Below are positions 7,838-16,872 of a stretch of DNA of 64,000 nucleotides, in pieces. Every line of letters begins with the position of its first letter. Position 1 is the stretch's first letter. The stretch covers positions 1 through 64,000 of the forward strand of contig CAMYXP010000005.1 of the NCBI GenBank assembly GCA_947303085.1, given 5' to 3'. Origin of the DNA: an uncultured Bacteroidales bacterium (GTDB lineage Bacteria; Bacteroidota; Bacteroidia; Bacteroidales; F082). The position numbers and the translations under genes were made by a program. Below the pieces are notes generated by a model. The model searched no databases. It saw only the letters and a list, made by a program, of their open reading frames with translations, and had not been told where the DNA came from.

Positions 7838-9110
7838 GTTACATAAAATTGTATTTTTAACCACCCTGATTTTCGCGGTGACAGGCGGCATTTTCGCGCA
7901 AGCCGACATCTCATCACCGTATTCGAGATTCGGGCTGGGAAACATCAGCAAGAACAAGTCGAACACCATAATTCAAGGTATGGGCGGCATAAGCAACGCC
8001 GTCGACGGCAAGTATTTGCTCAACAACGCCAACCCCGCCTCGTATGCCGAGATGGACTCGCTCACCTTCCTCTTCGACGCCGGTTTCTACATGAAATATG
8101 TCACCTACAGAAACTCAACCGACGCTGAAAAAGGCTCCGACGCCTCATTCGACTACTTCGACCTCGGCTTCGGCGTCACGAAATGGCTGAAAATGGGCCT
8201 CGGCGTGGCACCTTTCAGCAACCGCTCCTATTCCTCATCGGCCGAATACGACTTCCAATACCCCTACACAATTGATTATGAAGGCACAGGAGGCCTCAAC
8301 AAACTCTATTGGGTAAGCGGATTCAAAATCTACAAAGGCCTCTCACTCGGCGTGAAACTCAACTACGTTTTCGGCAACATCACCGACGTGACAACTTTAT
8401 ACTACCCGGGACTGAACAATTTCCACAACGAGAAACGCACAATCAACCTGCATTTCAGCGATGTGACATTCGACTTCGGCTTGATTTACAAGCAAAAGCT
8501 GAGAAACAACTACACACTGACATTCGGTGCCACCTATTCGATGCCTACAAAGCTCAACGCACACCAAAACGTGTTTATCTACACTATGTTCAAGGGTTAC
8601 GGCACATATACCGAGACGTTGTGCGACACCATTGTTTACAAAAACAACGAGAAAACTGAAGTCAAATACCCGCAAAGCTTCGGAGCAGGCATCACCTTGC
8701 AGAAAAACGACCGTTGGCTCATCGGCATCGACTTCAACTGGGGCAACTGGGAACAGTTCAAGATCGACAACGTGAGCGACTCGCTGCAGAACTCATGGAA
8801 CGTGGCGATCGGCGGCTGCTACACCCCTTACAACACCAGCGTTTCCAACTACTTGCGCAAAGTGACCTACCGCGCCGGCATGCACTACGAGCAGACCTAT
8901 TTCAACATCTACGGCACATCTATTAATAAATATGGTGTGACACTCGGCCTCGGACTGCCGATACCTCGCGCCATGACATCGATCAACGTGGCCGTGGATT
9001 TCGGAAAGATGGGAACGACACAAAACAACCTCATTGAAGAATCATATTTCAACATATCATTTGGAGTGTCTATACGCGACAAATGGTTTGTCAAACGAAG
9101 ATATAAATAG
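7824..9110 (+). CDS. Predicted outer-membrane beta-barrel protein
   Basis: Protein of 428 residues with a signal peptide (hydrophobic residues 8-22, cleavage probably after GGIFAQA). The body alternates aromatic and polar residues as in barrel strands. The opening SPYSRFGLGNISKNKSNTI and NPASYAEMD resembles the FadL/PorV-like barrels of Bacteroidota, which often begin with 'ANPA' style motifs. It overlaps the end of coaX by 14 bases and is followed 17 bases later by a TPR protein. Substrate or partner cannot be inferred. Confidence 0.75.
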   Translation: MIFNKLHKIVFLTTLIFAVTGGIFAQADISSPYSRFGLGNISKNKSNTIIQGMGGISNAVDGKYLLNNANPASYAEMDSLTFLFDAGFYMKYVTYRNSTDAEKGSDASFDYFDLGFGVTKWLKMGLGVAPFSNRSYSSSAEYDFQYPYTIDYEGTGGLNKLYWVSGFKIYKGLSLGVKLNYVFGNITDVTTLYYPGLNNFHNEKRTINLHFSDVTFDFGLIYKQKLRNNYTLTFGATYSMPTKLNAHQNVFIYTMFKGYGTYTETLCDTIVYKNNEKTEVKYPQSFGAGITLQKNDRWLIGIDFNWGNWEQFKIDNVSDSLQNSWNVAIGGCYTPYNTSVSNYLRKVTYRAGMHYEQTYFNIYGTSINKYGVTLGLGLPIPRAMTSINVAVDFGKMGTTQNNLIEESYFNISFGVSIRDKWFVKRRYK

Positions 9111-9127
9111 TTAAAAAATACAAAAAA

Positions 9128-10450
9128 ATGAAATTAAGAAAATTATTCTTCCTCGGCGCAATTCTGTGCATGTCGACAATGGCATTCGCACAAGACACCG
9201 ATTGTGACACAGACATCTCTATCTACAGAGAGGCATTCAAACAGTGGGACGGAAAGACCGCATCGGCCAACCCGATTATGATTTCAGCATGGAGAAGAGT
9301 GTTCCTCAACTGCCCAAGCGCAAAAGAGAGAACCCTCACCGACGGTACTAAAATCGTGAACAACGCGCTCATCAGAGGTACCAAAGACGCAGCTCTCAAA
9401 GAGAAATACATCGACACCCTCGTGATGGTTTACGAGGCACGTATACAGTACTTCCCGAAGAGCGGCATCGGTAACATCAAAGGCCGTATGGGTCTCGACC
9501 TCATGGCATTCCCGTCACGTATGGAACAGGCTTACAACGCTTTGAAAGACGCTATCGACACCGACGGCAACAACAGCAACTACGCATTCATCGACGGCTT
9601 GTTCTCAACAACCATCAACATGGTGAAAGCCGGCAAACTCGATGAGGCAGCCATCCTCGACGAATACAGCCGTCTCATGGACATCGTGGAATTCAACATC
9701 AAGAAATACACCGAAGAAGGCAACGAGAAGCTCCTCAACAGCTACACAGCGACAAAAGCCAACCTCGAAGGCGGCGTGCAGCCATACGCCAACTGCGAAG
9801 ACCTCGTGCGCATCTATCAGAAGAAATTCGACGCTGACCCTGACAATGTTGAGCTTCTCCAAAAGATTGCAGCAACTTTCGCCGCAAGAAACTGCGACAA
9901 GACCGACCTCTACCTCGCAGTGGCAATCAAGTTGCACAAACTCAACCCATCACCTGAGTCGGCTTACTTCATCGGCAAGAGATACCTGTCGGATCAGGAA
10001 TACAGCAAAGCCACAAGCTACCTCCTCGAAGCAACAAAGTCGGAGGATGTGAAATCGGCACAGCAGGCTTATAAATACCTCGCTCAGATCATGCTCAAGG
10101 AAAGCAAATGGGAACAGGGACGCGCTTATGCCAGAAAAGCCATCGAGCTCGACAGAACCGACGGCGAACCTTACATGATCATCGGCTACCTCTACGCATC
10201 AAGCAGCAAGGATTGCAACGTCAACCCGCTCCATGCCAAAGCAGTACTCTGGGCAGCAGTCGACAAATTCCAGAAAGCCAAGGAAGTTGACCCTTCATTG
10301 ACAGCAAAGGCCAACGAGATGATCAGAGATTACTCGAAGATGTTCCCAACCAGCGAGGACGCTTTCTTCTACAACGTGTTTGAAGGCGACACTTACCAGG
10401 TGGAATGCTGGATCAACGAGACTACAAAAGCAAGATTTTCAAATAATTGA
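9128..10450 (+). CDS. Exported TPR-repeat protein
   Basis: Protein of 440 residues with an N-terminal signal peptide (MKLRKLFFLGAILCMSTMAF, cleaved near AFAQ). The remainder is alpha-helical with tetratricopeptide-like pairs, clearest at about residues 220-350 (for example DPDNVELLQKIAATFAARNC, NPSPESAYFIGKRYLSDQEY, AYARKAIELDRTDGEPYMII). It is probably a periplasmic or outer-membrane-associated scaffold. Its TGA stop codon overlaps the TTG start of lptC (TTGA), which suggests translational coupling and a shared envelope-related role. No enzymatic motif is present. Confidence 0.8.
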   Translation: MKLRKLFFLGAILCMSTMAFAQDTDCDTDISIYREAFKQWDGKTASANPIMISAWRRVFLNCPSAKERTLTDGTKIVNNALIRGTKDAALKEKYIDTLVMVYEARIQYFPKSGIGNIKGRMGLDLMAFPSRMEQAYNALKDAIDTDGNNSNYAFIDGLFSTTINMVKAGKLDEAAILDEYSRLMDIVEFNIKKYTEEGNEKLLNSYTATKANLEGGVQPYANCEDLVRIYQKKFDADPDNVELLQKIAATFAARNCDKTDLYLAVAIKLHKLNPSPESAYFIGKRYLSDQEYSKATSYLLEATKSEDVKSAQQAYKYLAQIMLKESKWEQGRAYARKAIELDRTDGEPYMIIGYLYASSSKDCNVNPLHAKAVLWAAVDKFQKAKEVDPSLTAKANEMIRDYSKMFPTSEDAFFYNVFEGDTYQVECWINETTKARFSNN

Positions 10451-11016
10451 AAAGACTGATCTATATAGTATTGGAAATCAACATCATAGCACATCTTGTT
10501 ATGATGTTGTTTTCTTGTGAAAACTCGATGAAGGATATCAAGCAGTTCATCGACAACGACACCATTTCAGGTCTGATGGCCTACGATGTCGTTATCGAGC
10601 GCAGCGACTCGGGTATGCTCGTGGCGAAGCTTTCGGCGCCCGTCATGCGCAGCGTCGACGATCAGGACAGCATGATGCTTGAATTTCCTAAGGGTTTCAA
10701 AGCTTTTATGTACGACAGCGGCGACACTGCCCCCACCTCAATGATTCGCGGCGACTACGGTGTGAACTACGAGAAAAAGGAACTCATCATCGCCAAACGC
10801 AACGTGATGGTGGAAAACCTTAAGACACAAGAGGTTTTGGAGACGCAGACGCTGTTTTGGGATCAGAAGAGACACAAGATTTACACAAGTAATTTCGTGA
10901 AGATTTCGAGTCCCGACAAGATAATTTTCGGCGACAGCCTGACAGCCAACGAAGACTTCTCGCACCGCGAGATTTACGGCATCAGGGCAACCATTGAGAT
11001 TGACGAAGATGAGTAA
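10447..11016 (+). CDS. lptC: LPS export protein LptC family
   Basis: LptC hands lipopolysaccharide from the LptB2FG transporter to the LptA bridge. The protein has 189 residues, an N-terminal hydrophobic segment with a lipobox-like LFSC (Cys24), and the LptC/OstA-type body (for example SAPVMRSVDDQDSMMLEFPKG, FMYDSGD, ERTLFWDQ-like ETQTLFWDQKRHKIYTS, SPDKIIFGDSLTANEDFSH). That final block is the typical LptC 'promised-beta-jellyroll' ending. The start is a TTG that overlaps the TGA of the TPR gene; no earlier ATG is available in frame. The next gene starts within its last codons. Confidence 0.8.
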   Translation: MKRLIYIVLEINIIAHLVMMLFSCENSMKDIKQFIDNDTISGLMAYDVVIERSDSGMLVAKLSAPVMRSVDDQDSMMLEFPKGFKAFMYDSGDTAPTSMIRGDYGVNYEKKELIIAKRNVMVENLKTQEVLETQTLFWDQKRHKIYTSNFVKISSPDKIIFGDSLTANEDFSHREIYGIRATIEIDEDE

Positions 11017-12274
11017 CTGGATTGTAGTCATAATATCACTTTTCGCCTCGGCGCTCTTCTCGGGTGTCGAAATCTCGTTTATCAGCTCCAACAGGCTTAA
11101 ACTCGAGCTCGACCTCAAGAAAAACAGCTTCGCCGCCAAGCTCATCAACAACTTCGTGCGACATCAGTCGCAGTTTATGGGCTGCATCCTCATAGGCAAC
11201 AACATAGCCAACGTCATCTACGGCATCGCCATGGCACGACTCCTTGAGCCGGTAATCGTCGGCATTTTGCCCGATGTCATCACCAACGAGTTCACCATCT
11301 TGCTTTGCCAGACCATCATCTCGACGCTGCTGGTGCTTGTCGTGGCGGAGTTCATACCCAAGACGCTCAGCCGTCTCAACCCGAACGGACTGATGAAGAC
11401 AATGGCACTCCCGATGATGATACTATACATCATTCTTTACCCGTTGATTTTCATTTACATAGGAATCTCGGAGCTTATCATAAAGTATATCTTTAGGATG
11501 AAAATAAACCCTGAAGATTATAAGCTGAGCCCTGTCGATCTGAATGATTATCTGAAGGAGTACGCCGACCCAAACGAAGAAGACGAAGACATACAGCAAG
11601 GCATTGAATTATTTCAAAATGCCATTGATTTTCAGACAGTTAAGCTTCGCGAATGCATGCAGCCGAGAAACGAGATTCAGGCGGTGGAAATCAACGAGTC
11701 GATGGACGAGGTGAAACGGATTTTTGAGGAGACGAAACACTCGAAAATCATTGTTTATGAAGACAATATCGACAATATCGTAGGCTACATCCACATCAAC
11801 GACCTGCTGCACCGAGGCGGAAGCATAAAGAAAAAAGTGCGTCAGATTGAGTTCTACCCTGAGACCTACGGAGCCCAGGATTTGCTTCAAAGATTATCGA
11901 AGAAACGTCAAAGTATAGCGGTGGTTGTGGATGAGTTTGGCGGCACTGCGGGTATCATCACGACGGAGGACTTGGTTGAGGAGATTTTCGGAGAGATTGA
12001 GGACGAATACGACGAGGAAGACGACATCGAAAAGACCATCAACGAGAACGACAGGATTTTCTCGGCGCGACTGGAGATTGACTACCTGAACAAGACCTAC
12101 AAATACGATTTTCCGGAGTCGGACGACTACGAGACTTTGGCGGGATATATCATACATTATCACGAAAGTATTCCGCAAACAGGAGAGGAAATAGTCATCG
12201 GCGACTATCTTTTCAAGATCATCAAGGCTTCCGACACCAAACTCGAGGAAGTGGAAATCAAGAATAATCAATGA
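11009..12274 (+). CDS. CNNM/CorC-type membrane transporter with CBS domains
   Basis: Protein of 421 residues. An N-terminal DUF21/CNNM membrane domain (about residues 1-160) has four hydrophobic segments (for example VVIISLFASALFSGVEISFI and a block near 85-110). It is followed by a CBS pair (about 190-310; MQPRNEIQAVEIN, DNIVGYIHINDLL, SIAVVVDEFGGTAGIIT) and a C-terminal CorC/HlyC transporter-associated domain (about 335-415). The family is implicated in Mg2+/Co2+ handling; the old name 'hemolysin' is misleading. The ATG at 11009 lies within the last codons of lptC (ATGAGTAA), so the genes are coupled. Confidence 0.88.
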   Translation: MSNWIVVIISLFASALFSGVEISFISSNRLKLELDLKKNSFAAKLINNFVRHQSQFMGCILIGNNIANVIYGIAMARLLEPVIVGILPDVITNEFTILLCQTIISTLLVLVVAEFIPKTLSRLNPNGLMKTMALPMMILYIILYPLIFIYIGISELIIKYIFRMKINPEDYKLSPVDLNDYLKEYADPNEEDEDIQQGIELFQNAIDFQTVKLRECMQPRNEIQAVEINESMDEVKRIFEETKHSKIIVYEDNIDNIVGYIHINDLLHRGGSIKKKVRQIEFYPETYGAQDLLQRLSKKRQSIAVVVDEFGGTAGIITTEDLVEEIFGEIEDEYDEEDDIEKTINENDRIFSARLEIDYLNKTYKYDFPESDDYETLAGYIIHYHESIPQTGEEIVIGDYLFKIIKASDTKLEEVEIKNNQ

Positions 12275-12320
12275 GTTAGCATTATTTTTACAAAAATGTT
12301 GAAGGTATTGACATTTTTCG

Positions 12321-12328
12321 TATTTTTG
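12321..12328 (+). promoter_or_regulatory. Promoter -7 element upstream of the PpiD-like gene
   Basis: TATTTTTG fits TAnnTTTG, and GTTG (12298-12301) lies exactly 19 bases upstream as a one-mismatch -33 box. The ATG follows 45 bases later. Confidence 0.6.
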
Positions 12329-12372
12329 CAGGCTAAAATTAATATAGAAAAATAAATAAATAAAATAAAACT

Positions 12373-14148
12373 ATGGCAGCAATTGGAAAAATCAGACAAC
12401 ACTATGGTATCTTAGTGATTATCATTGGTTTAGCTCTTTTAGCATTTGTTTTAGGTGACTTATTCAAAAGCACCAACAGAAGAAGACAGACTGACGTGGC
12501 GGTGGTGAACGGCGAAAAGATTTCTTATCAGGACTACGCCAACAGAGTTGATCAGACTCTTCAGAATCAGAAGAGAATGTACGGCAACCTCACCAACGAC
12601 CAGACTTTCAGCATCCGTCAGAACACCCTCGACCAGATGATCAGAGAGATCATCATGAACGACGAGTTCAAGAAATTAGGTCTTGCAGTGTCGTCAGACG
12701 AGCTCACCGACCAGTTCTTCGGCGAGAATCCAAATCAGTATGTGGCTCAGAGCTTTATGGGCCAAGACGGTCAGTTCGACAGAGAGTTGTTGAAGAACTA
12801 CATCAGCAACTTCGACAATTTTGACGCCGAGACACAGTCAGCATGGCTCAACTTTGAGAACGCCATCGCTGAAGACAGAATGAACACCAAGTATGAGAGC
12901 CTTCTCAAACACGGTTTCTATCTGCCTAAGAAGCTTGCCGACCGTTACAACGACAACAAGAACCTCAAGAGAACAGCCGAGGTTTACGCAGTGCGTTACA
13001 TCTCGATTCCTGATTCAACAGTTGTTGTGACCGAGCAGGATAACAAGAAATATTTCGAGACTTACAGAACAAAATATCCGACCGACGCCACACGCGGCAT
13101 CGACTATGTGATTTTCGAGGTCAAGCCATCGCAGGACGACAAAGAGTCGGCAAAGAACTATGTCGCTGATGTAAAGGCAGGTTTCGCTGAGACAGCAAAC
13201 GTAGCCAACTACGTGGCTTACAACTCAGATGCTCCATACGACAGCACATGGATGAAGGCATCGGAGCTTCCTGTTGAACTCGAGTCGGCAGTTGCTGAAA
13301 ACGAGGTCGGTTTCGTTTACGGACCATACGAGTACAACGGCGCTTACAATGTTGCAAGAATCATGGGTAAGGAGAAACGCAACGACACATTGTGGGCACA
13401 GGTGGCGGTCATCACACACGAGATCACAGCCAGCACAACCACCGACCAGATGGTGTTTGCCAACGTGAACAAGTTCGTGACCGAGAACAGAACAGCCGAG
13501 CAGTTTAACGCTGCCATCGAGGCACAGGGCTTGAACAAGCGTACATACCAGAACATCAGAAAGAACACCAACCGCATCGCCGGTATCGCCAACCCGCGCG
13601 AGATCGTCCGTTGGGCATTCAACGACGACACCAAGATCGGTGACATCTCAAACGTGTTCGAGCTTGAAAACATGTACGTGGTGGCAGTCCTCACCAAGAT
13701 CGTTCCTGAAGGCTACATTCCTTACGAAGACCTCATCGAGCGCAACGCCATCCAGATCAGAAAGGAAAAGAAGGGTGAGATTTTGGCAGAGAAGGCCAAG
13801 GCTTACGGCACCGACTATCAGAAGATGATCGACGAGTTAGGCGGCGAGAAGACCACCGTTGAGAACATCACCATGGAAGGCCGTGGCTACGGCAGCTTCG
13901 GTGTTGAGGAGAAGATCGGCGGCACCACAATGGGAATGGCAGAGGGCGTTTATTCAGCACCTATCGTTGGTGGCAATGCCATGGCCATCGTGAAGGTCAC
14001 AGGCACCACACCGGCAGGCAAGACCGACTACGACGCCATCCGCAGAGAGTATGTGTCGAAGTTCAACAACGCCATTCTGAACGGCTCGCCATATTCAGCG
14101 ATGTACGACAAGGCAAAGGTTGAGAACAACGGAATTTTGTTCTTCTAA
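12373..14148 (+). CDS. PpiD/SurA-N-type periplasmic foldase without a recognisable parvulin domain
   Basis: Protein of 591 residues. A single membrane anchor lies at about residues 13-33 (GILVIIIGLALLAFVLGDLF), followed by a SurA-like N-terminal chaperone domain (VVNGEKISYQDYANRVDQTL, about 50-190). PpiD homologues help outer-membrane and periplasmic proteins fold. I cannot find the parvulin signature (HIL…, GGDLG) in the middle. Instead the region from about 200 to 330 holds a weak prolyl-isomerase-like remnant, and the protein is shorter than I would expect for the family. It may act as a chaperone only. It has its own promoter and is followed by a palindrome/terminator. Confidence 0.8.
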   Translation: MAAIGKIRQHYGILVIIIGLALLAFVLGDLFKSTNRRRQTDVAVVNGEKISYQDYANRVDQTLQNQKRMYGNLTNDQTFSIRQNTLDQMIREIIMNDEFKKLGLAVSSDELTDQFFGENPNQYVAQSFMGQDGQFDRELLKNYISNFDNFDAETQSAWLNFENAIAEDRMNTKYESLLKHGFYLPKKLADRYNDNKNLKRTAEVYAVRYISIPDSTVVVTEQDNKKYFETYRTKYPTDATRGIDYVIFEVKPSQDDKESAKNYVADVKAGFAETANVANYVAYNSDAPYDSTWMKASELPVELESAVAENEVGFVYGPYEYNGAYNVARIMGKEKRNDTLWAQVAVITHEITASTTTDQMVFANVNKFVTENRTAEQFNAAIEAQGLNKRTYQNIRKNTNRIAGIANPREIVRWAFNDDTKIGDISNVFELENMYVVAVLTKIVPEGYIPYEDLIERNAIQIRKEKKGEILAEKAKAYGTDYQKMIDELGGEKTTVENITMEGRGYGSFGVEEKIGGTTMGMAEGVYSAPIVGGNAMAIVKVTGTTPAGKTDYDAIRREYVSKFNNAILNGSPYSAMYDKAKVENNGILFF

Positions 14149-14181
14149 TTTGAGCCTTTAGTCTTTAGACGTTAGACTTTA

Positions 14182-14216
14182 GTAGAGACGCACGGTCGTG
14201 CGTCTCTACTTTTTTT
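14182..14216 (+). terminator. Palindromic repeat acting as terminator after the PpiD-like gene
   Basis: The perfect arms GTAGAGACGCACG (14182-14194) and CGTGCGTCTCTAC (14197-14209) are followed by a run of T's. It is a member of a palindrome family whose outer arm GTAGAGACG recurs at 61113 and, in part, at 49780. A stretch of TAGTCTTTAGAC-like strings (14158-14181) precedes it. Confidence 0.8.
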
Positions 14217-14312
14217 ATAATCATAAATGTTTTTTTATTATATTTGCAGCGACAATCGTAAAATATAAGAAATAGTAATATAGTAAAAATAAAAATTTAG
14301 GACTATACGCTC

Positions 14313-14484
14313 TTGTTATCCTATTGAAAAGTCTGGAAAACTAAACAGGGTGATAATAAGCAAGCGAGGTTCACGTCGCAGGGCGTGAACTGTTTTGAGC
14401 TTATTATACCCGCAGGCATTCCAGGCGCCTTCAATAGAAATAGGCAACAAACAGGGAACGCCTTTTTTGTTGCTTGCAAGGCGT
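14313..14484 (+). ncRNA. Candidate rod-like structured RNA or leader
   Basis: A long nested hairpin can be drawn. Its helices are TTGTT (14313-14317)/AACAA (14446-14450), CTATTGAA (14321-14328)/TTCAATAG (14430-14437), CTGGAA (14333-14338)/TTCCAG (14419-14424), GGGTGATAATAAGC (14348-14361)/GCTTATTATACCC (14399-14411), and TTCACG (14370-14375)/CGTGAA (14384-14389). Two competing 3' pairings exist: GCAACAAA (14444-14451)/TTTGTTGC (14466-14473) and ACGCCTT (14458-14464)/AAGGCGT (14478-14484). A -7-like TATATTTG lies at 14239-14246. The rod shape recalls 6S RNA, but there is no sequence proof. It could instead be a regulatory leader of the downstream XRE gene. Confidence 0.5.
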
Positions 14485-14505
14485 AACTCCGGAAAGGCAG
14501 GCAAT

Positions 14506-14754
14506 ATGAGAAGCACAGCAACACCCGACGGTTTTCACCTTGGAAAGATTATCAAGCAGGAGCTTGCCAAGCAAGGTCGCACAGCTGTCTGGTTAGCGAA
14601 ACAGGTAAACTGCACACCTGAAAATCTTTACAAAGTCTTCAACCAGCAGTGGATTACAATGCCGTTGCTTTTCAAAATAAGCAAAGCGTTGGATTACGAT
14701 TTTTTTAGAGAGTGTTCGGAGTATTTTGAGGAACGCAGAGAAATAAATCATTAA
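14506..14754 (+). CDS. Small XRE/Cro-like helix-turn-helix protein
   Basis: Protein of 82 residues dominated by one HTH domain: GKIIKQELAKQGRTAVWLAK, QVNCTPENLYKVFNQQWITM and LLFKISKALDYDFF. The pattern is that of lambda-repressor-like DNA-binding proteins common in Bacteroidota, where such proteins often follow the layout 'hIGKiIkeeL..qgrsv.wLA'. The start at 14506 excludes a 37-residue upstream extension that would run through the structured RNA at 14313-14484. It is the last gene before the large operon and could regulate it, but nothing in the sequence proves that. Confidence 0.7.
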   Translation: MRSTATPDGFHLGKIIKQELAKQGRTAVWLAKQVNCTPENLYKVFNQQWITMPLLFKISKALDYDFFRECSEYFEERREINH

Positions 14755-14988
14755 TATAGTTTTATAAAACTATACTTTATAATATTTTTATGTTTTTTAA
14801 AAATATACTTTAAGATATTAATCTCGATCGAGCCAAAAACTAAATTATTTTACCACTTTTCCTATAATTATTTTCATATTTTTCTATAATATAAGTAGTA
14901 GCACAAGCCTTTGATTTTTAAATAGTTGTGCTTAAATTTGCAGTGTGCAAATAATTTTATCATTAAATTAATAACAAAATCAAATATT
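14755..14988. other. AT-rich intergenic region with operon promoter
   Basis: About 230 bases of very AT-rich DNA. Apart from the promoter at 14910-14940 I see no gene or strong hairpin. Confidence 0.6.
14910..14940 (+). promoter_or_regulatory. Promoter of the WXG/FHA/kinase operon
   Basis: TTTG (14910-14913), exactly 19 bases, then TAAATTTG (14933-14940) is a full match to the primary sigma factor consensus of Bacteroidota (TTTG-N19-TAnnTTTG). The first ATG of the operon is at 14989. No other equally good promoter is seen before 31 kb. Confidence 0.8.
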
Positions 14989-15576
14989 ATGCGTTGTACA
15001 AATTGTGGCTGGGACAATCCAGATGAAAATGTCAGATGTGAAAAATGCAATTCACCTCTTGGTGGTAATGGTGGAAAAGTAGAACCGACAATATTAGGAA
15101 AAACCATTAGAGAACCTGATATTGATGTTAGTGTGTCTCCCAACAAAACCATAATAGAAGGAGCCTACGAGCCAACATATGAGCCACCACAAGCCCCACA
15201 GCCCAAACCAGAGACTCACCATTCAGCACCTATAGGCGGTACAATAAACCCGTGGGCAAGTCCACAAGGCGCATTTGGTGCAATGAGCTATTGCAAACTG
15301 TCACCACTACCGAATGTTCCGAATGAGAAACATCTTCCTGGAGAAGCAGTATTTAAAGGTGAAGTGGTTACATTGAACCGTGCTAATCTTGACCCTGACA
15401 ATATGATTATATCACAAAGCAATCAGGCCACTTTGACATGTAAAAACGGACAATGGTTCATTAAAGACGAAAGTTCTTATAAAACAACCTATATCCATGC
15501 CGGAGAAGAAACACCATTACACAACGGTGATATCATTTTGATGGGTAACAGAAGGTTTGTCTTTACCGAAGAATAA
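14989..15576 (+). CDS. Zinc-ribbon / FHA-like protein, first gene of operon
   Basis: Protein of 195 residues. The N-terminus is a zinc ribbon (CTNCGWDNPDENVRCEKC, residues 3-20), followed by a Pro-rich linker (about 45-90) and a C-terminal FHA-like fold (about 115-195): VVTLNRANLDPDNMIISQSN, then WFIKDESSYKTTYIHAGEE and LHNGDIILMGNRRFVF. The classical FHA Gly-Arg…Ser…His residues are not all present, so phosphothreonine binding is uncertain. The ATG at 14989 fits the promoter spacing and places the Cys pair at the extreme N-terminus. The gene is followed 3 bases later by a kinase gene, suggesting an adaptor of the kinase cascade. Confidence 0.75.
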   Translation: MRCTNCGWDNPDENVRCEKCNSPLGGNGGKVEPTILGKTIREPDIDVSVSPNKTIIEGAYEPTYEPPQAPQPKPETHHSAPIGGTINPWASPQGAFGAMSYCKLSPLPNVPNEKHLPGEAVFKGEVVTLNRANLDPDNMIISQSNQATLTCKNGQWFIKDESSYKTTYIHAGEETPLHNGDIILMGNRRFVFTEE

Positions 15577-15579
15577 TTT

Positions 15580-16827
15580 ATGGCTGATAGATGTAGCTTT
15601 TCTGTTGGAGACCTTATTGACAACAAATATCGCGTCGTAAAACCTCTCGGCGAAGGCGCTTTTGGATTGGTATATCTGGTTCAAGACCAACAAGGCAAGA
15701 AGTATGCATTGAAAATGCTGAAATTTTGGGAAGTTCATCCCGAGATTAGAAACAAACTTGAAATGAGGTTTGAGATGGAGTATCAAACAGGATTGATAAA
15801 CAGTCCTTATTTGGTACAATCATACGGCAGAGGTTGGGTATCGGGAAATCCATATATGATTATGGAGTTTTGTCCCAATGGTGACTTGAATAAACCAAGC
15901 AACCTCAAAAATTTGGACATTTTAGCAAAACAAGTCTTGTTGGGATTAAAAGCCTTGCATGAAAACGGAAAAGTTCATCGCGATTTAAAGCCGGAAAATG
16001 TTTTAGTGAAAGAAGACGGTTCTGCTGCATTAAGTGATTTCGGTATTTCAGGTGACCGCAATAAACGTTTGACAGAGCGCAACATCATGGGCAAGCCTAC
16101 ACAATTGATGGGCACTTATGGTTATATGCCTCCTGAGCAGGTGAATCCACCAACAGGAGACGCAACAGTGTTACCAACCACAGACATTTTCTCTTTTGGA
16201 GTAATGCTGTATTTGTTGCTTACCGGCGAACTACCATTTGGTAAACTAACCAACCAAAATGAGCTTGTTTATTACATTAAAAACGTTAAAGAGGGTAAGT
16301 GGAACGCCTCTGCCGTTCAAAATTCGAAGTATTTCAATGTAATATCAAGATGTCTTGAGCCGGATTACAAACGCAGAGCCCAATCTGTTGATGAGGTTAT
16401 TAAGCTTTTCCAGACCACTTCAGAGATTGTTGATAAAGAACTGTCGACAAAAAACACCACATCGATAAAAGAACCTCAAGGCTATCTATTACGTGTAATG
16501 CAAGGAGAAGATTACGGCACGACTTATAATCTTTCGAAAATTGGGCATTACCCGATAACAATAGGCAGACAAGATATTAGTGTGAAAAACGACATTCCAA
16601 TCAGAGAAACACAGAGTACATATATTTCAAGAAGGCATTGTACAATTGACATGGATTCAGGGCATTATCTTTTAAAAGACGGACAAAAGACAAGTTTTTC
16701 GTGGCAACGATCAACCAATGGAACTTATGTTAATTCCGCGGAGGTTTCCGACAAAGGTTATTATCTTGTCTCTGGCGACATTATAACAATTGGTGATGTT
16801 AAAATAAGATTTGAGCCTATTAAATAA
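15580..16827 (+). CDS. Serine/threonine protein kinase with C-terminal FHA domain
   Basis: Cytoplasmic Hanks-type kinase of 415 residues. The kinase domain (about 10-285) shows the Gly-rich loop LGEGAFGLVY, the ATP-anchoring Lys in YALKMLKF, the catalytic loop HRDLKPEN (Asp135, Lys137, Asn140), DFG (153-155) and an APE variant in YMPPEQ. Residues ~300-415 form an FHA domain with GRQDIS, STYISRRHC and STNGTYVNS, a good match to the phosphothreonine-binding site. There is no membrane segment. It is the second gene of the operon, next to other FHA proteins and a PP2C phosphatase, and is presumably the writer of the phosphothreonine marks they read. That partner assignment is inference. Confidence 0.92.
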   Translation: MADRCSFSVGDLIDNKYRVVKPLGEGAFGLVYLVQDQQGKKYALKMLKFWEVHPEIRNKLEMRFEMEYQTGLINSPYLVQSYGRGWVSGNPYMIMEFCPNGDLNKPSNLKNLDILAKQVLLGLKALHENGKVHRDLKPENVLVKEDGSAALSDFGISGDRNKRLTERNIMGKPTQLMGTYGYMPPEQVNPPTGDATVLPTTDIFSFGVMLYLLLTGELPFGKLTNQNELVYYIKNVKEGKWNASAVQNSKYFNVISRCLEPDYKRRAQSVDEVIKLFQTTSEIVDKELSTKNTTSIKEPQGYLLRVMQGEDYGTTYNLSKIGHYPITIGRQDISVKNDIPIRETQSTYISRRHCTIDMDSGHYLLKDGQKTSFSWQRSTNGTYVNSAEVSDKGYYLVSGDIITIGDVKIRFEPIK

Positions 16828-16872
16828 GCAATTGCCGATTGGATTTATAAAAAAGAAATAATAATTATAAAC

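Noticed and set aside
14395..14505. N-terminal extension of the XRE protein
   Set aside because: It would be translated through the paired segments of the RNA candidate and resembles no family sequence; the HTH domain is complete from 14506.
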